A stretch of 64,000 nucleotides of DNA from Microstegium vimineum (lineage: Eukaryota; Streptophyta; Magnoliopsida; Poales; Poaceae). How positions within the stretch are numbered: the first letter of the stretch is position 1; every line of letters starts with the position of its first letter. The stretch covers positions 48,870,718-48,934,717 of the forward strand of contig CM039133.1 of assembly GCA_022036555.1 (NCBI GenBank). The letters are read 5' to 3'. The notes under the pieces were generated by a model that was given only the letters and a program-made list of their open reading frames with translations, ran no database searches and was not told the DNA's origin. Shown here piece by piece: positions 11,102 to 24,472 of the stretch. Made by a program: the position numbers and the translations under genes.

Positions 11102-14100
11102 ATTCTTAGTCTCAAAACAATCAGCCGAAAATCAGATCAGCCCAACAGACACAGAGCCTCCAGCGAGCAAGGATTCACTGTTGCAGTTCAGAGGTTTTCA
11201 GGGCATGTGATGTGAGTGAGCATTCGCCATGATAGCCACATGATGCCCGCCATTATTGGTGCCATGCAGGAACCACAGACGACCGGCCTATATAGACGCT
11301 TTCTTTTTCACGCTCGTGCAGCTTACACTGATGCATGCATCCATCTCCATCCTAGCAGACGCAAGAGTTTTAAAAGTAAGTACGACATGTCATTTAGGCA
11401 TGCTTTGTAATAGCATGATCATTTAGATGGATGTATAGTAAAATCGATATAAAAAGCAAAATGAAACGACTTGAAATTTGAAACGGAGAAAGTATCTTGT
11501 AGCTAGCTATAAATTGTTTAATTCAGCTTGGCTAATAATAAATGAATGCCATCAGAGGTCCAAATGGGCAAGGCTTGATTGCACATTTCCAGGGCCACAT
11601 TTGGGAGAATGAACAGGGGGAGAGTAACATGGCGCTCAAGGTTTGGTTCGTTTTTCAGCCCAATGCATATGCATGCATGAACTCTGGCCAAACAGGCATG
11701 TCCGTACGAAAAAGGGAACCGAGACCACAACAATAAACAAAACCAGGGGCAATAGCATGTGTCCCCCTTATCTTGAGTTATCTTGTATTCAATTCCACAA
11801 GATACCAAATCATTCATGTGCATGGAGAAACCAAACCTACATTATCAAAAGCTCTTTGCATTGGGAGGGGAGGGGCAGGTGAGCTGCATGATTGAGTTAG
11901 CAAAAGGACCTTGCTGCGTGGTTCCCTACTGGTACTCGCATCGCATGGTCATCTTTTAAATATCACGCACTCTGGTCAAAATTCATACCCAGTGCATGCA
12001 CTGTTCCGGTGCTGCAGATGACTCCCCGTGTAAGTCTAGTATACTAGTACATCCTGCCACATGTTTAATAAATTCGCATTCAACCATATATATAGTTCAA
12101 TCCTCATTCTTGCTCAACGTGATACGTGCAAATATGTTATTGCCAATAATACTACTACTAATACAAGAGTATAATTAAGTTCCGCAGACGGATTGGTGTT
12201 CAAACTTCTATATGCCTATACATGTTTTCATTAGTTTTTTTTCACGAAGTCTTCCTGTTAGGTTTGAATGGTCATGAAAACTTTTATAGTGGGACATATG
12301 TTTATGAAGTCTCCCTCTCATGATCCCATCCTCATGAGACCACTAGCAAATGTGACACATGCGCCTCTACAAGCCTATTCAACTTTTGCGAACAAGGGCT
12401 CATCATTTGCATCGAGCTGCAATGGAGTACCCTTGAAAGCTTTTATATAAGAGATTCCACCAACCAAACTGAACTCAATTGTTTCATACCGTTTCATACT
12501 CCAAGAGATGCTAAACATAGACTAATTCTAGTTTAATCAAGATTAACTATGCCATTGCCATCGAGTATACTAGTCTTTTGCAGTGCATCTGTACACATGT
12601 AGCAAGTGAATTCACTAGCTTGCTGCATGTTCCAAAGTTCATGAACACAGAAAACAACAAAGTTAAGAGTAATGTATGGGGATTTGCATCAAATGGAGGC
12701 AAGGAACTGTGAGGGCTGTGAGTTGTATACATGCATCAATGGAGAAAGGAAGAGCTTGGGACAGAAATCATACCATCTGACTCGAAAAGCTTTTGGAAAT
12801 TGGACAAGGCAGATCTTTGTCCAGGTCCAATCTTGATCCTATTTCCCATTCTTCGAATATTGTGGCGCTTGGGAACTTGAAGCCCCAGGAACAGAAAGCA
12901 GGACAGATAAGGCTAATGCCACGTGAGATAATAATCACATATCCTCAACTCTCTGGTCCTGGATCCAAAAGAAAAAGGCTGGGTCAGAAAAAATAAATCT
13001 GTGATTTCCAAATATATGGGACTAACCTAATCTAATTCTAAATGTTAGAACGAGCCAAATAACATAATGAACCGAGTGATCATCTTTGAAGATCCATTCG
13101 GTCATTGTAGTCTCTTGACCGTACCTACTAACAGAACGAGGGACCCTAATGGCCCCTCTGGTTTCCCAAAGGTTGACCAACTGAATAATACTTCACAAAT
13201 CACAAGAGCATATATTAGTCAGCATACAATGTATCCAACCATGTACTGCTCTGCTCAAAACCATGTGATGGAATACTTGTCTCCAAAGTACCAAGCAAAG
13301 CGACATCGCTGATTTTGTCCTTCATATTATACAGCGTTTGATACAGATCTGTCATTAAAAATGTAAGAAAACAGATCATAAACTGTTCTGCATCCCAATC
13401 CTCCAACAACAAGAGGTGCTCCCCAAATGCCCAATGCCATGTTGAGAAGAGCACGGGTCCTTACAAAAGGTTAGCTAACACAGAGAAATAGAGTATTCTC
13501 TCTTTGCAATTGGTACCCCTGGGGTCCTCAACAGAGGCAGGCAGGTTGTCCTACAAGGATGGCTTGAATGAAGAAATAATATCTTAAAGCCAATTCCATC
13601 AAATATTGTAAGAATCCAACCAGAACCAGCTTGTTACATGGAAGTCTTGCAGCCCTATTAGGTGGTCAGCCACCTATTCAATGAGACAGGCCTGACAAAA
13701 CCCTTGATTGTATTGAATCTGAGATCAGAAAATGGCTGGTACTAGTACAAAATAGTGAGTGATAGTTAGAGCACACGGTCCATACGCCTCAAGTGTCACA
13801 TCCTGCGAGATGAGTACCCTTAACAAGTAATTGCCCACCAGCTATTCCATGCGGACCACAGGTATGAAACTGCTGCCAATCTATCGATGCATCCTTTCAC
13901 CTAATCTAGCCTAGGTACCTCGTGCCTCCACAGTCCACACTCTACAAGCTTCAGCTCCTAATATAACCAGGACTTTCTTTCACCGTCCTAGAGACAGATC
14001 GAACTGAAAAACCTACACTACTGCAGATAAAAATGGGGAGCTAATGACAGTGGTATCACGTAGGCTCCAACCACCAGAGCACATGGAAAACAATGGTAGG

Positions 14101-14384
14101 GCCTACTCCTCTCCACCTCCCTGGATGGCTGTGGTTAGGCCACAATGGCCAGGCACCAACTTTGAAGTACCACCACCTGATCATCCCTCATCAGCTATGC
14201 TCAGACTACATATTCTAACCTCAGCACCTCTGAAGCCCGTCACTTTGATTCCTCCTGTCTAGCCCAGATTAAAAACTCCTGCCCTCCTCCAAGCTAGATC
14301 AAATGCATCAAGACCTCATGTTATGTACCAGGGAAATATTAATACTACATCGCATAGACGCTCCTAAAGTCCTGCTTGGGAGGC

Positions 14385-14390
14385 TATAAA
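14385..14390 (+). promoter_or_regulatory. putative TATA box of the B3 gene
   Basis: TATAAA in the context GGCTATAAATGCC lies 146 bp before the ATG. It predicts a start near 14415 and a 5' UTR of about 115 nt. Confidence 0.55.
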
Positions 14391-14530
14391 TGCCTGACCA
14401 AGACACCTGCATGGTTCTCTACGCGACACACCATCACTGCTACTCCCCACCGGCAAGCTTTCGCTGCAGACAGGAGGAACCTAACACACACTTGTTCGCT
14501 CTGTAACTCTTCCTTTCCTCCAGCAGAAGA

Positions 14531-15456
14531 ATGGCCATGAATCATCTCTCCCAAGAGCACCCCCAGGCCTGGCCCTGGGGTGTGGCCATGTACACAAACC
14601 TACACTACCACCACCAATACGAGAAGGAGCACCTGTTCGAGAAGCCCCTGACGCCGAGCGACGTGGGAAAGCTCAACAGGCTGGTGATCCCCAAGCAGCA
14701 CGCCGAGAGGTACTTCCCTCTCAGTGGCGACTCCGGTGAGAAAGGCCTTATCCTGTCCTTCGAGGACGAGGCTGGCAAGCCGTGGCGGTTCCGGTACTCG
14801 TACTGGACGAGCAGCCAGAGCTACGTGCTCACCAAGGGCTGGAGCCGGTACGTCAAGGAGAAGCAACTTGACGCCGGCGACGTGGTGCACTTCGAGAGGA
14901 TGCGTGGTTTTGGCATGGGTGACCGCCTATTCATCAGCTACCGGCGCCGCGGTGAGAGTGCAACAGTGGCTGCGGCACCGCCACCACCTGCCGTGCGTGT
15001 AGTGGCGCCTGCACAGAGCACTGGAGGAGAGCAGCAGCCTTGGAGCCCAATGTGCTACAGCACATCAGGCTCATACCCAACCAGCCCAGCCAATTCCCAT
15101 GCCTACCGTTACTCAGTGGACCATGATCATAGCAACATGCAGCATGCAGGTAAAAGACTGATAACAAAAAGGAAAGAAAGAACTGTAACGTACTCTTCTG
15201 ATACCTGTTACACTATTTCTGCTGAACAATTGCAGGAGAATCTCAATCAGACAGAGACAACAGGAGTTGCAGTGCAGCTTCAGCACCGTCATCACGGCGA
15301 CTCCGGCTGTTCGGCGTGAACCTTGACTGCGGCCCAGGACCGGAGCTGGAGCCGGAGACACCAACAGCAATGTATGGCTACATGCACCAAAGCCCCTACA
15401 CTTCCAATAACTGGTCAGCACTGAAAATCCATCAGAATTTGACGCATCATATATAA
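14531..15456 (+). CDS. B3-domain transcription factor, RAV/NGATHA-like class, two exons
   Basis: Exons are 14531-15149 and 15236-15456, joined by a GT-AG intron of 86 bp (phase 1), giving 279 residues. The B3 DNA-binding domain spans about residues 34-137, with family landmarks KPLTPSDVGKLNRLVIPKQ, WRFRYSYWTSSQSYVLTKGW and AGDVVHFER. There is no AP2 domain, which places it with the NGATHA/NGA-like and B3-only RAV proteins. After splicing, residues 230-234 are RLFGV, the B3 repression-domain motif; the protein should therefore be a nuclear repressor. The N-terminus is His/Tyr/Trp-rich, and residues 140-200 are Pro/Ser-rich low complexity. It resembles, from memory, rice Os11g0156000. The 5' start is the first ATG after the predicted cap site. 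If intron 1 is retained, the frame changes and the RLFGV motif is lost. The class is well supported; target genes are unknown. Confidence 0.9.
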
Positions 15457-18400
15457 ATGTTCCTCTAGCTAACGAGTTTTGGAACTTTAACATGTCAGGG
15501 GTAGTCCATAACAACATGATGAAGAGATTTAAGACTATGCTTGCAGAATCCAAACAGCCAAAGTAGTTACTAGCAGCAGCCTAGTACTACCTGCACAAAG
15601 TGACAGGTTTGAATTGACCTGTGCAAGGAAAAGGAAGGAAGTGGAGAGATCCCTTGTTTCCCGGGCAATCTTCCTTCCATCCCCAGAATGCTGCCTTTTG
15701 CTGTTCTGTTTTTTTTTTCCATGGCTTCCAGAAACCCTACTTGCTGTACGGGATCTGGCAGCAGGCATGCCTGGGAGGTTTCAGGAAACATCAAGTTGTG
15801 AGGGAGATCGAAGAGGAGACAGACAGAGATGTGTATGTATGTGTCATCTGTACCTATGTCTATGTGGGTCCAATAGAGAACAAACTGTGAAATTGATGTG
15901 CCTGCCTCCTGAAGAAACAATGCAATATCCCCATGGGGATTTTGTTCCCTCCCTCGTCTCCTTACTTCTACTGTTCTATCCTGAAATCAATTAGTGGTGC
16001 AATGCTTTCACATAAAGGGATAAGTAGGCAATAGTGCAAAAGTAATGTATTTCACCTTTTCTCCAAAAAAAAAACGTGGCAATCTCCTTTGGATGATTAT
16101 AGAAGAAAATCAGTCACCTCTATAACGATATTTTGGGTGTTAATCCTTTTATGCTGTCAATAGCGACAGTCTCCCTTACATGCCCAAGGTTTTGTAAGCA
16201 ATGACCTTCCACACCATCGCCGTCAGATAGGACATTTGTGTGAGATAAATGACAAATTTTCTGTTTCTAAGTTTTGCTCAAATATGTATTATTTCATCAC
16301 CCAATTGCAATTATTGCAAGGTAGTGGAGATTTTTCATTGTTGGTGTCATGAGATTCAGAGTTATTTAACCATTTAAGTGTGCTTCCTCTTGAACTTAGG
16401 TTATCTATGGGTAGTTTGCCCACTTAGTAGAAAAATAAATAGGCCAACAACAAAGTAACAGTCAATGGTTAATATGGCTGATGGAACTATCACGAGAAAT
16501 GGAATGAAAGTGTTGTGTTTATAAATTTCTGGGCGGCTAAGGAACCATGAGAGGAGCATAATCAAAGGAAGAAAAGGAAATGACCCTAAAATAATGGCAT
16601 ATAAGGATACATAGACACAATGGTAACTTACATAGAAAAATCACAAACCTTCAATTTTAAAGAAATGTATGGGGGCATAAGCGATGCCGACACCTGGGGA
16701 TTTCCATGTCCTAATCTTTTAAAGCTGGTCTCCACCTTTTTGTTCCCTGGGTAAGGAAAGGTGCAACAAAAGTTTAAATGTGCAAGTGGTATCAATTGCC
16801 CTAGTAGGATACTAAGAAAAGGCTGGCTAAGTTGATGGTCTAAGGGGCAAGGTTCGACACAAAAGGCCACAAAACTCCAATAAGCATGAAGATTCCTTAC
16901 AGCATGTATGAAAAGAAAAACAGAGGACTGTCTCCTACTTTTGTTGCTTATGTAAAGAAGAGGCAACAAATAGCTAGTACGGGGCTAACAACAGTTTATT
17001 ACTTAAACAGACAGTCAATAAAATGATGTAGACACCTAGAGGAGTATCAACTAACTAAACATTGGCTCTTAACCGAGGGTAAGCCAAAAGGATTACTGTA
17101 GCATCAATTTATGAAATACATCAAAGATAAAGATAAAGACAAATACATGCACGAAGAGTCTAGAATATACTTAACTAATAAGTATTTCATGTAACTCAGT
17201 ACCATGCACTTGTTAGTTCTTAGCCGAAAGACCACAGGATACTGTAAGTATCCTGAGAGCTAGGTATTTATTTGCTATATATAGATACAGAACACAGACA
17301 GAACCGTTAAACGTGGTCCCAGAGCATTAGATTGATTAATGGAAGTATGGAACGATGACTACGCAGGTTTCAGATTCATCTGAATGGTTTTTGTGGCAAC
17401 TGCGGTAATGATGATTAAACAAGTAGGTTAACTACCGTATCAATAACAAGATTTCCTGTCTGCTTACTAAGAAGTCTAGAGCACAAGCCATGTGCCGGGG
17501 TTCTTTCCTTAGTGGCGAAAGATGACCCTTATCCCAGGGAGGGTTACATGATTAAGACTTTTGAACACCAAATTGTTTATCTTAACATCAGCGCAAATGG
17601 GTCATGTGACTGCCATAATGATAAAGTAGACCCACCCTACTTAACACATACCGAGGAAAAGAAAAATATCAAAGGTTCCCGACTACAAAGTACAGTTTAA
17701 TCACGTCATCCATGTAAAATATGCATAGAAATCTTCAACTTTTACCTTTTGATGCTCAACCTAGCAGTTTCATTGCAAACTCACTTCATGGATGCAAAAC
17801 TTGGGGCTACCAAAGAAAGAATACATATGACAACGCCATGATGGTGGGGCACTGGAAGTAACCATCACAAGATTGAAAGCCACCAATATGAGGATGCAGC
17901 AGATATAAGAGATGGTCCCCCTGGGAAAATGCGTAGCGACCCACAAACTGGCACACAGGGGGCCAACTTAGACTGGACCAACAAAATGCCCATGATACAT
18001 CCATCAGGCAATCAACCACTTGATTTCCTTGCTTTCCAAGAAGACACTGCCTCCTCAAGGTTATGAACAAGCATGGTCTTCAAGAAAAGGCTAGTGGTGA
18101 GCCTGATAACTGGCCTTTTAAATGCAATGTTTGTCATTTTAAAAATCCTTGCTAGTAGCTCTTGAGCCAGCTTTTCTGCATAAACAGTACTTTCTTTGAG
18201 AACCAGGTGTCGCACGGACAGATAGTAAACCAATGGACTCTGTAAGGACATGGCATATGATCCAACGCACTATGGTGCAGAAATCACCCATAGCTATTAA
18301 TAAGTTGTTAATGGACAACAAATGAAAAAAAAATAAACAACTGGACTTGCGTTTCCTCATATCATCCGAATCTTTTTGTACAGTATATGAGAACATATGT

Positions 18401-19850
18401 TGGAGTCAATGATAATGAATACCTCAAAACCCTCAAAGGAGACTAATCAGTGATCATAACAGGAACAACATGTCAACATGGTAGTACGGAAATCATAGTA
18501 ATGTTTATTTATGAGCAATGAAAGTACAGGCATATTTTTTTTTTAAAAAAAGGAAAAAACAGAGTATTGAATAGCGCAGTTCATTTTCAGAAACTGAAAA
18601 AAGCAAAAAATGAAAGAAAAAAAAAACATGTGCGTGCAAAATGGAAACAACTGCATGTCATTAGATAATTAAAAGTGGAGCAAAAGTGTTTGTTATTTAT
18701 CATTTGTAGAATATTCCTGCTCATTGCCATGCCGGTGCTAGGACAGACAGTAAGCAATTATTGCTGCAAAACTAAAGTTCCAATAAAATAAATATCAAGA
18801 TCTTAACAGCCTCAGGGACACTTGGATGCCAATTACTCAAGCCAGAACGATTAATTAAATAATCAAGCCAAAAGCAATATGGATATAAAACCAAGATGGG
18901 CATGTTCAGTGATAATACTATTCCAATAAAAATGAAGTTAACGCAAGATAACAAATTACAACACAGAATTTAACTAACTATACTAAAGATAAGAAAATGT
19001 GAAGGGCATAAAAGGAAGACATCTGAGGAAAAGAGAACCTAATGAAATTTCCAGAGATTGTAATGTACTGCAGTACAGGAACAGTATCCAGCGAGTGCAG
19101 TGCTTGGTCGAAAGAACTTCTACAATAGCAAAATTTGCATTACTAAGAACATGCAGTGTTACGATAATAACAGAACAGATGTACAAGATAGAGATCCGTT
19201 CAGAACTTCGGATGAGCAAGGACCGGCCCCCACACCTGCGCTTCCATCTGCTCCGCACAGTTGAAGATGATAGTGCTGATAATACACCAGATGGGGTCGG
19301 TAGCACCACATTATTGACCTGGATGAGGAACCTGTCAATGTAAGCCCTGACATAGATCTTTGGAGCAGCAGTGTCACTACTCACGTGACAATAATTTGGC
19401 GCATGATGACGGGCAGTACCACGGGAAGGTGATTGCTCCTTCTCGTTCAGTCCTACTCAATCAGCAGAAGTCCCCACATGACCACGATCCATCCTTAAAA
19501 CGTAGAAAGTCTATTGAGTTCTGACGATGACGACGACGACAACGACTAGGTGTCGAGTAACCCAGGCTGCCATCTTCCGGAAGAACGCGTGGATGGAGTC
19601 TCTGCAGGTCATGAGGTTCTTGTATGTATATCAGAACGAACTTAGAAGACAAGCAGACTAAACCAAAAATAAGATGCCGGTTTTGAAATGTGGTGTTAAA
19701 GTGGTTATTCATTTTGGCAATCATCTACATCCGTCAAATCACATCTGCAGTTATTAATCTTGTGAGCAAGTTTCTTGCTTCAAAATGAGTTTTCCTCAGC
19801 TTGTTATTAATCATCCATCAATGAGTCGGTCGGGCCCATCCTAGAAACAT
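15457..19850. other. intergenic, no supported gene
   Basis: About 4.4 kb of mostly AT-rich sequence. Short ORFs occur on both strands, but none carries a domain I recognise. A C-rich segment at 19200-19400 could be an exon of an unrecognised transcript, because it adjoins the GC-rich block at 19.9-20.4 kb, but no splice-consistent protein could be built. Confidence 0.35.
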
Positions 19851-20400
19851 CTACTTGACAATTGACAACCTGCAAAACACCTGTGCACCAATAACTGAAA
19901 CAGCCACAGGCCACAGCACATCCATCTCACACTCAACTGGTGCACGAGAGGCAATACAGAGCAGCAGGCCAGCCAGCAGGAGGAGGAGCTCAACGCAAGG
20001 CGTAGGCGTTCCCGTGGCGCGCATGGGGGCAGCACGACACAGGTCCACACAGACAACGATGACGCGAGCTCACCCCCGTGAAGAACCCTCCGTCGAAATT
20101 CGAGAACGCTCATGTTTCCTCGAAATCAACGGGGTTGAAGGGATGCAGAAACCGCGGAAGCACAAACGGGACGAGAGAGCACACCGGACGGCACCTGAAA
20201 TCTAGCGCGCGTGGGGGAGGGGGAATGGCAAGTACCTCTCCCGGGTCCGGCGGGGGCATTCCGTCGAACAGGAGCAACTCGCGCAGTGCGGCGGCGCGAC
20301 GAGGAAACGAGGGGCGGCGATCCGCCGCGCGGCCGGCCAGTGTGTGCGAACGGCGAGTGGATGGAAATGGCGGGCCGGGCTAGCTTGGGCCTTGGGATGC
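19850..20400. promoter_or_regulatory. GC/CpG-rich block, possible promoter or 5' end of an unidentified transcription unit
   Basis: Base composition rises sharply compared with both sides, and CpG is frequent at about 20190-20390. In grasses this is typical of a gene's 5' end. On the minus strand a short open stretch reads AALRELLLFDGMPPPDP before a possible donor near 20235. No continuing exon was found, so this is not called as a gene. Confidence 0.3.
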
Positions 20401-20523
20401 TAGCGTTAGGCGTTACGATTAAAGAGCCCAACAAAGATATGGCCCAGGTTATCATCACAGGGAAATATTGGAAAATGCGCATCTCTATTGGGAAAACAAG
20501 AGGCCCGGTAGTTATACATACCC

Positions 20524-20633
20524 TACTTGGAACACAGGATTTTTTCCTATTTCTATGTTTTTTCTGTGAAAATAAATTAATTCCTATAAAATTCATGTAT
20601 AAATCATGTGAAACTCCTGTGTTCCAAACAAGT
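20524..20633. mobile_element. short MITE with TTGGAACACAGGA-type ends
   Basis: CTTGGAACACAGGAT at the left is the inverse of CTCCTGTGTTCCAA at the right, separated by about 80 bp of T-rich sequence. The arrangement matches a common hAT-like grass MITE whose ends read TTTGGAACACAGGA. Confidence 0.65.
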
Positions 20634-20639
20634 CCTAGG

Positions 20640-22737
20640 CCTTTTATTATGCCTCACTTACTCGTTGGATTTTGGGTCATGAATTTGCTACACTGGCCCA
20701 ATCGATCTCCCACAAGCAGAATAGCTGACTTCAACATACTGTTGTGAATGATGGTATAAGCTGCATCCTTTGGAGGTTTTCTCCCGCCAATATTATTTCA
20801 GTGGGTATTAAAGGTTTTCTCCCATGAGTGGCTTTTTTTGTCTTCAAAGTTTTGTGTCTTTTTTTTGTTGTCTTCATAGTATGATCTTCAAACTGCCACA
20901 CACAATGGATGTTCAAAAGAAGAAGATGACTAATTTGGCCTTTAGTGTGTTCTTATTTTTTAAAAGGTCTCTTAATATCTTATTATATATATTTTCTACT
21001 AGTCTTTGTTTTCTTTGAGATATGTGACATTGTTTGAGTGTATTTATAAAAAAACATAAAAGACTCCCTTCTCTAGGAGCCTCAATCGTGAGTGGGTATT
21101 TTCTTATAATGGAAAACTAAATAATATTGCATGTGTTATTGCTGGTATTGTATCGTATAACTTGAGACACTTGACTCTTAAAAAAAGTTAGACGACTTAT
21201 AATTTAGGATCGAAGGATTACTTTTTTTTTAATAAAGGATATATTTTATACCCGGCTTCATCTACCAACAGGTAGAATCAGGCCAATTGATTACGATAAT
21301 AAAAAATAAAAGGAAAGAAAAATACATCCCCAACAAGGAGCTCAGGTAGTCCGACCTCTCACTTGCACCGTGATATCAACTCCCAAAATAAATACTCCAC
21401 TAAAGTAAGATCACCAACGTCAAGATGAAGTCGCCAAACACTCTTGTCAGACCTAATAAAAGTACTGAAACGATGGACACCGACCACCATTGAAGATTGG
21501 ATGCTTTTCCTTGGCAACAACACGAAGCACTCGGTGCAGAAGCTACCAAGCGCCGAGCTGTTACGCCATCGATTATCACCTCCGTCTTGAACTGCACAGC
21601 AAGCAGGTTTCCATGCGGATGGAAGGATTACTTATGTTCACAAATTGATGCTAAAAATGTGTCCATTGCACCATTAAATTACACTATTGCTTGAATATTT
21701 TAACATTTGAATGTAATTTTTATGAACGACTTACAACATAGTCGCACCCCAGTCATTTTTACTCTAGCTCTGCCCCTGTTTAAGAAGTAACGAGGACAGT
21801 GGCGGACCCAGCTGAAAATACAAGGTAGGACAGACTGTCACATATGTACTTGATTGATATTTTGATCGATCTGGCCATATATATGTATACTACATTTATA
21901 TAAGTTTAGCACACATAACAATTATATTCTAGGTAATTCAGCAGCAAATGGTATATGAGAAGATTGAAGATAATTACGTCTCTTACATAAAAACACATAA
22001 TGAAAATTTTTGTCATAGTTTATTTAATGTACCATGCATCAGGTCGATGATCTGAACAAAAAGAAACATAGATAGCCTGCAATTAAAATAAATTTAGTAA
22101 GTGAACCGTGTAAAAATGTAATAAAAATGTTGGGGACAACAAGGTAAACGTACCATTGTCTTATTTAGTATGAAGCTCTCTAATACCCAAACACCACATA
22201 TTTTTGTCTCCATACATAAACCATGAAAACCAGATCTCATGAGGTCACAATCATTAATTAACCTCTTGTAAAGAAATAAACATCAACCCTCCACTTTATT
22301 TTTACAATTTTTAGACCTCTAAAGACACCAACAGTGGAGGCGGGATTAACGATGCAGCTTAGAAAAGAAAATGTATAGTTATATACTGATTATGCTTAAA
22401 AATTTATAGTTGTGGCTTGTATTGATGATTTTCTAAAACTACCATCGATGTATATATATATATATAATTATTTACTTTAAATTATAAATATATTTTGGTT
22501 TTTCAAATGTAGTATGTGGAAAGGTGCAGCGACGATGAAGGAGCGATGAGGCTATGAAAAAATAATTAGAAAAAAATATGGAAAAAATATTTTAAAAAGG
22601 CATGATGCTAAGATTAAAAAAAAAATACGATGGTGTGAGGCTATGAAAGGATGTCATCCACCTTTTATATCTAAGATTAAGATGGTATTAGATCTAAATT
22701 GTAAAGTTTATTGTGATTGTTTGTAAATTTTGATTAT
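20640..22737. other. intergenic, AT-rich; possible retroposon fragment at 21210-21640
   Basis: No gene is seen. At 21222 a T-run is followed by about 400 bp of more complex sequence, as expected for a poly(A)-tailed retroposon inserted in minus orientation. This is weak evidence. Confidence 0.3.
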
Positions 22738-22880
22738 TTCGGTTAACCGAGCCTAGGAATCGACCGGTTAGTTCGGTTCCTGGGAATTGAGAACCGAACT
22801 ACTAACTGAAATTTTCGGTTCCAGTTATTCCGGTTTCGGTTCCGGTTATTTCGGTTCGGTTTTCGGTTCTCGGTTTTCTG
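22738..22880. repeat. CGGTT-rich short-period repeat tract
   Basis: The words CGGTT, TTCGGTT and AACCGA recur many times in about 140 bp, in both orientations (for example AGAACCGAAC and GGTTCGGTTTTCGGTT). It could be a subterminal array of a DNA transposon; no termini are defined. Confidence 0.55.
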
Positions 22881-23105
22881 TGCCCAGGCTTAGTTCTAGC
22901 ATTTGAAATAAGTCCCAGAAAGATTGTCGCTAAGGCCATCTGTGCCTATAAAAAGCACCTGCAACTTTGCTCATCTAGGAAGCCTACACATCCTTCTGTA
23001 GACGGTGGTGGCAAGCTATTAGTGTTGCTTGTGTCCAACAATGATGACAGATATAGGGTGTGCAGGCCATTTTGCTTTTGCCTTGGTACTCCCCAAGGAA
23101 GCTAG

Positions 23106-23205
23106 NNNNNNNNNNNNNNNNNNNNNNNNNNNNNNNNNNNNNNNNNNNNNNNNNNNNNNNNNNNNNNNNNNNNNNNNNNNNNNNNNNNNNNNNNNNNNNN
23201 NNNNN
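23106..23205. other. assembly gap (100 N)
   Basis: Exactly 100 N, a conventional placeholder, so the true distance is unknown. CTATTGATGGT occurs twice just to the right (about 23209 and 23259). Confidence 0.95.
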
Positions 23206-24472
23206 AAACTATTGATGGTGGGGTTTTTATGGGAGAGGTGATGTCCTTAAAGCGAAAGCTATTGATGGTAAGCCTAGAAAGGTCAAAGTGAGGGCGAGGG
23301 ATAGTGAGAGATAGTGAGAGGAGGCGATAAGAAGCCACCGAAAGTGGGCTAGCGGATTGGTTGAGCATCAGACCAATATGCGCTTGCGCATTTCTACTCA
23401 TTCGAAGTGAGACCAGAGGTTTTAGGATTCAAAAGCGAAAAATTAGAGCCTATCAGCTATTTAACTAGTAAAAAACCATGTTTATTAAAATTGGGACAAC
23501 TTTTGAGTCAATTTCATAGTTGCCTTTGTTTAAACAAATAACACTTCTATGATTTAACCACAACACCATATATAACCATATTACTCAATGATAAAACACA
23601 CATCGTAGGTAAATACGAGAGAATATGAGATGGGAGAGAACTGAAGAAAGAACAACACATATGCAGCTTCACCGTTGGATCATGTGAAACCTCCATGAGT
23701 AGAAGCTTAAACAAGAAGGTAGAGAGGAAAAAAGAAGACCAAAGGCGAGATTAGGCATCACCATGCCATCTAAAGACAAGAGAACATCAGGAGCCGACAC
23801 GACCTCAGCATGGCCACATTAGCAAACGAATGCAGGATGTTGGATTGCTGATGATCAGTGTTTCTTTCGTTGACCAGGGGAGGTGACGGTACGAAAAGGT
23901 GGGCCCGTTCTACTGGCTTCCTCCCTCTCGCATTGGATGTTGTTGGATAGTTCTCAAAATGCAATTTTCTTCCAATACCACAACAGGCTCGGGTCTGCTG
24001 GCCTGCTCCCCTGCCATTGACTGTTGTTAGCCATTGTCCAAATGTGATTGGTTTGGAGTACATGGCCCCATGTGTAGTATCCAGATATCTGCCTCCTGCA
24101 ATGTTGCATCAGAAAAGAAGTCAGTGCTTGTTGGCACAAATTATGACCATCTTTTACATAGCTAAAATGGTGCCACAAATCCAAGGATCAAGGATAAACA
24201 AACACATCATGAGCATATTTTATCAAATAACTAGTTCCACATGTACATGAGTGTTTGAGTGCAGGGATGAACAAATGAAGCAAAGGAGAGCCAATTGGAC
24301 CCACATAGGGGGTCAACTGACCACCCTATGGGCCCACCATGCTCTCCCCTCTCGGCCATGATCCAAGAGAGGCACTCTAGAGTGGAATCCATCCATTGGA
24401 TCACTCTGTGTTTCCTCTCAACATCTCACAAGTGAAGCACATGGATCCATAGGCCCACACCAAGGAGATAAA
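23206..24472. other. intergenic between gap and gypsy LTR
   Basis: No gene is recognised. The stretch 24250-24470 has LTR-like composition and may belong to the gypsy LTR that follows, or to an earlier insertion. Confidence 0.3.

Larger units (their letters stand above)
8950..14384. other. long intergenic region with no supported gene
   Basis: I see no homology-bearing reading frame or RNA gene. Minor landmarks are an (AT)n tract at 9565-9583, a GCAT-repeat tract at about 10173-10191, GC-rich patches at 9230-9550 and 10300-10570, and a 30-bp direct repeat near 11000/11072. Short ORFs in the GC-rich patches overlap on both strands and look like chance. The last few hundred bases should hold the B3 gene promoter. 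Confidence 0.4.

Noticed and set aside
18999..19384. Overlapping plus and minus ORFs of 114 and 133 codons
   Set aside because: No recognised domain, no splice-consistent extension, and both strands are equally open.
20211..20747. 178-codon plus-strand ORF
   Set aside because: It runs through the MITE at 20524-20633 and a composition change, so it is not a real gene.
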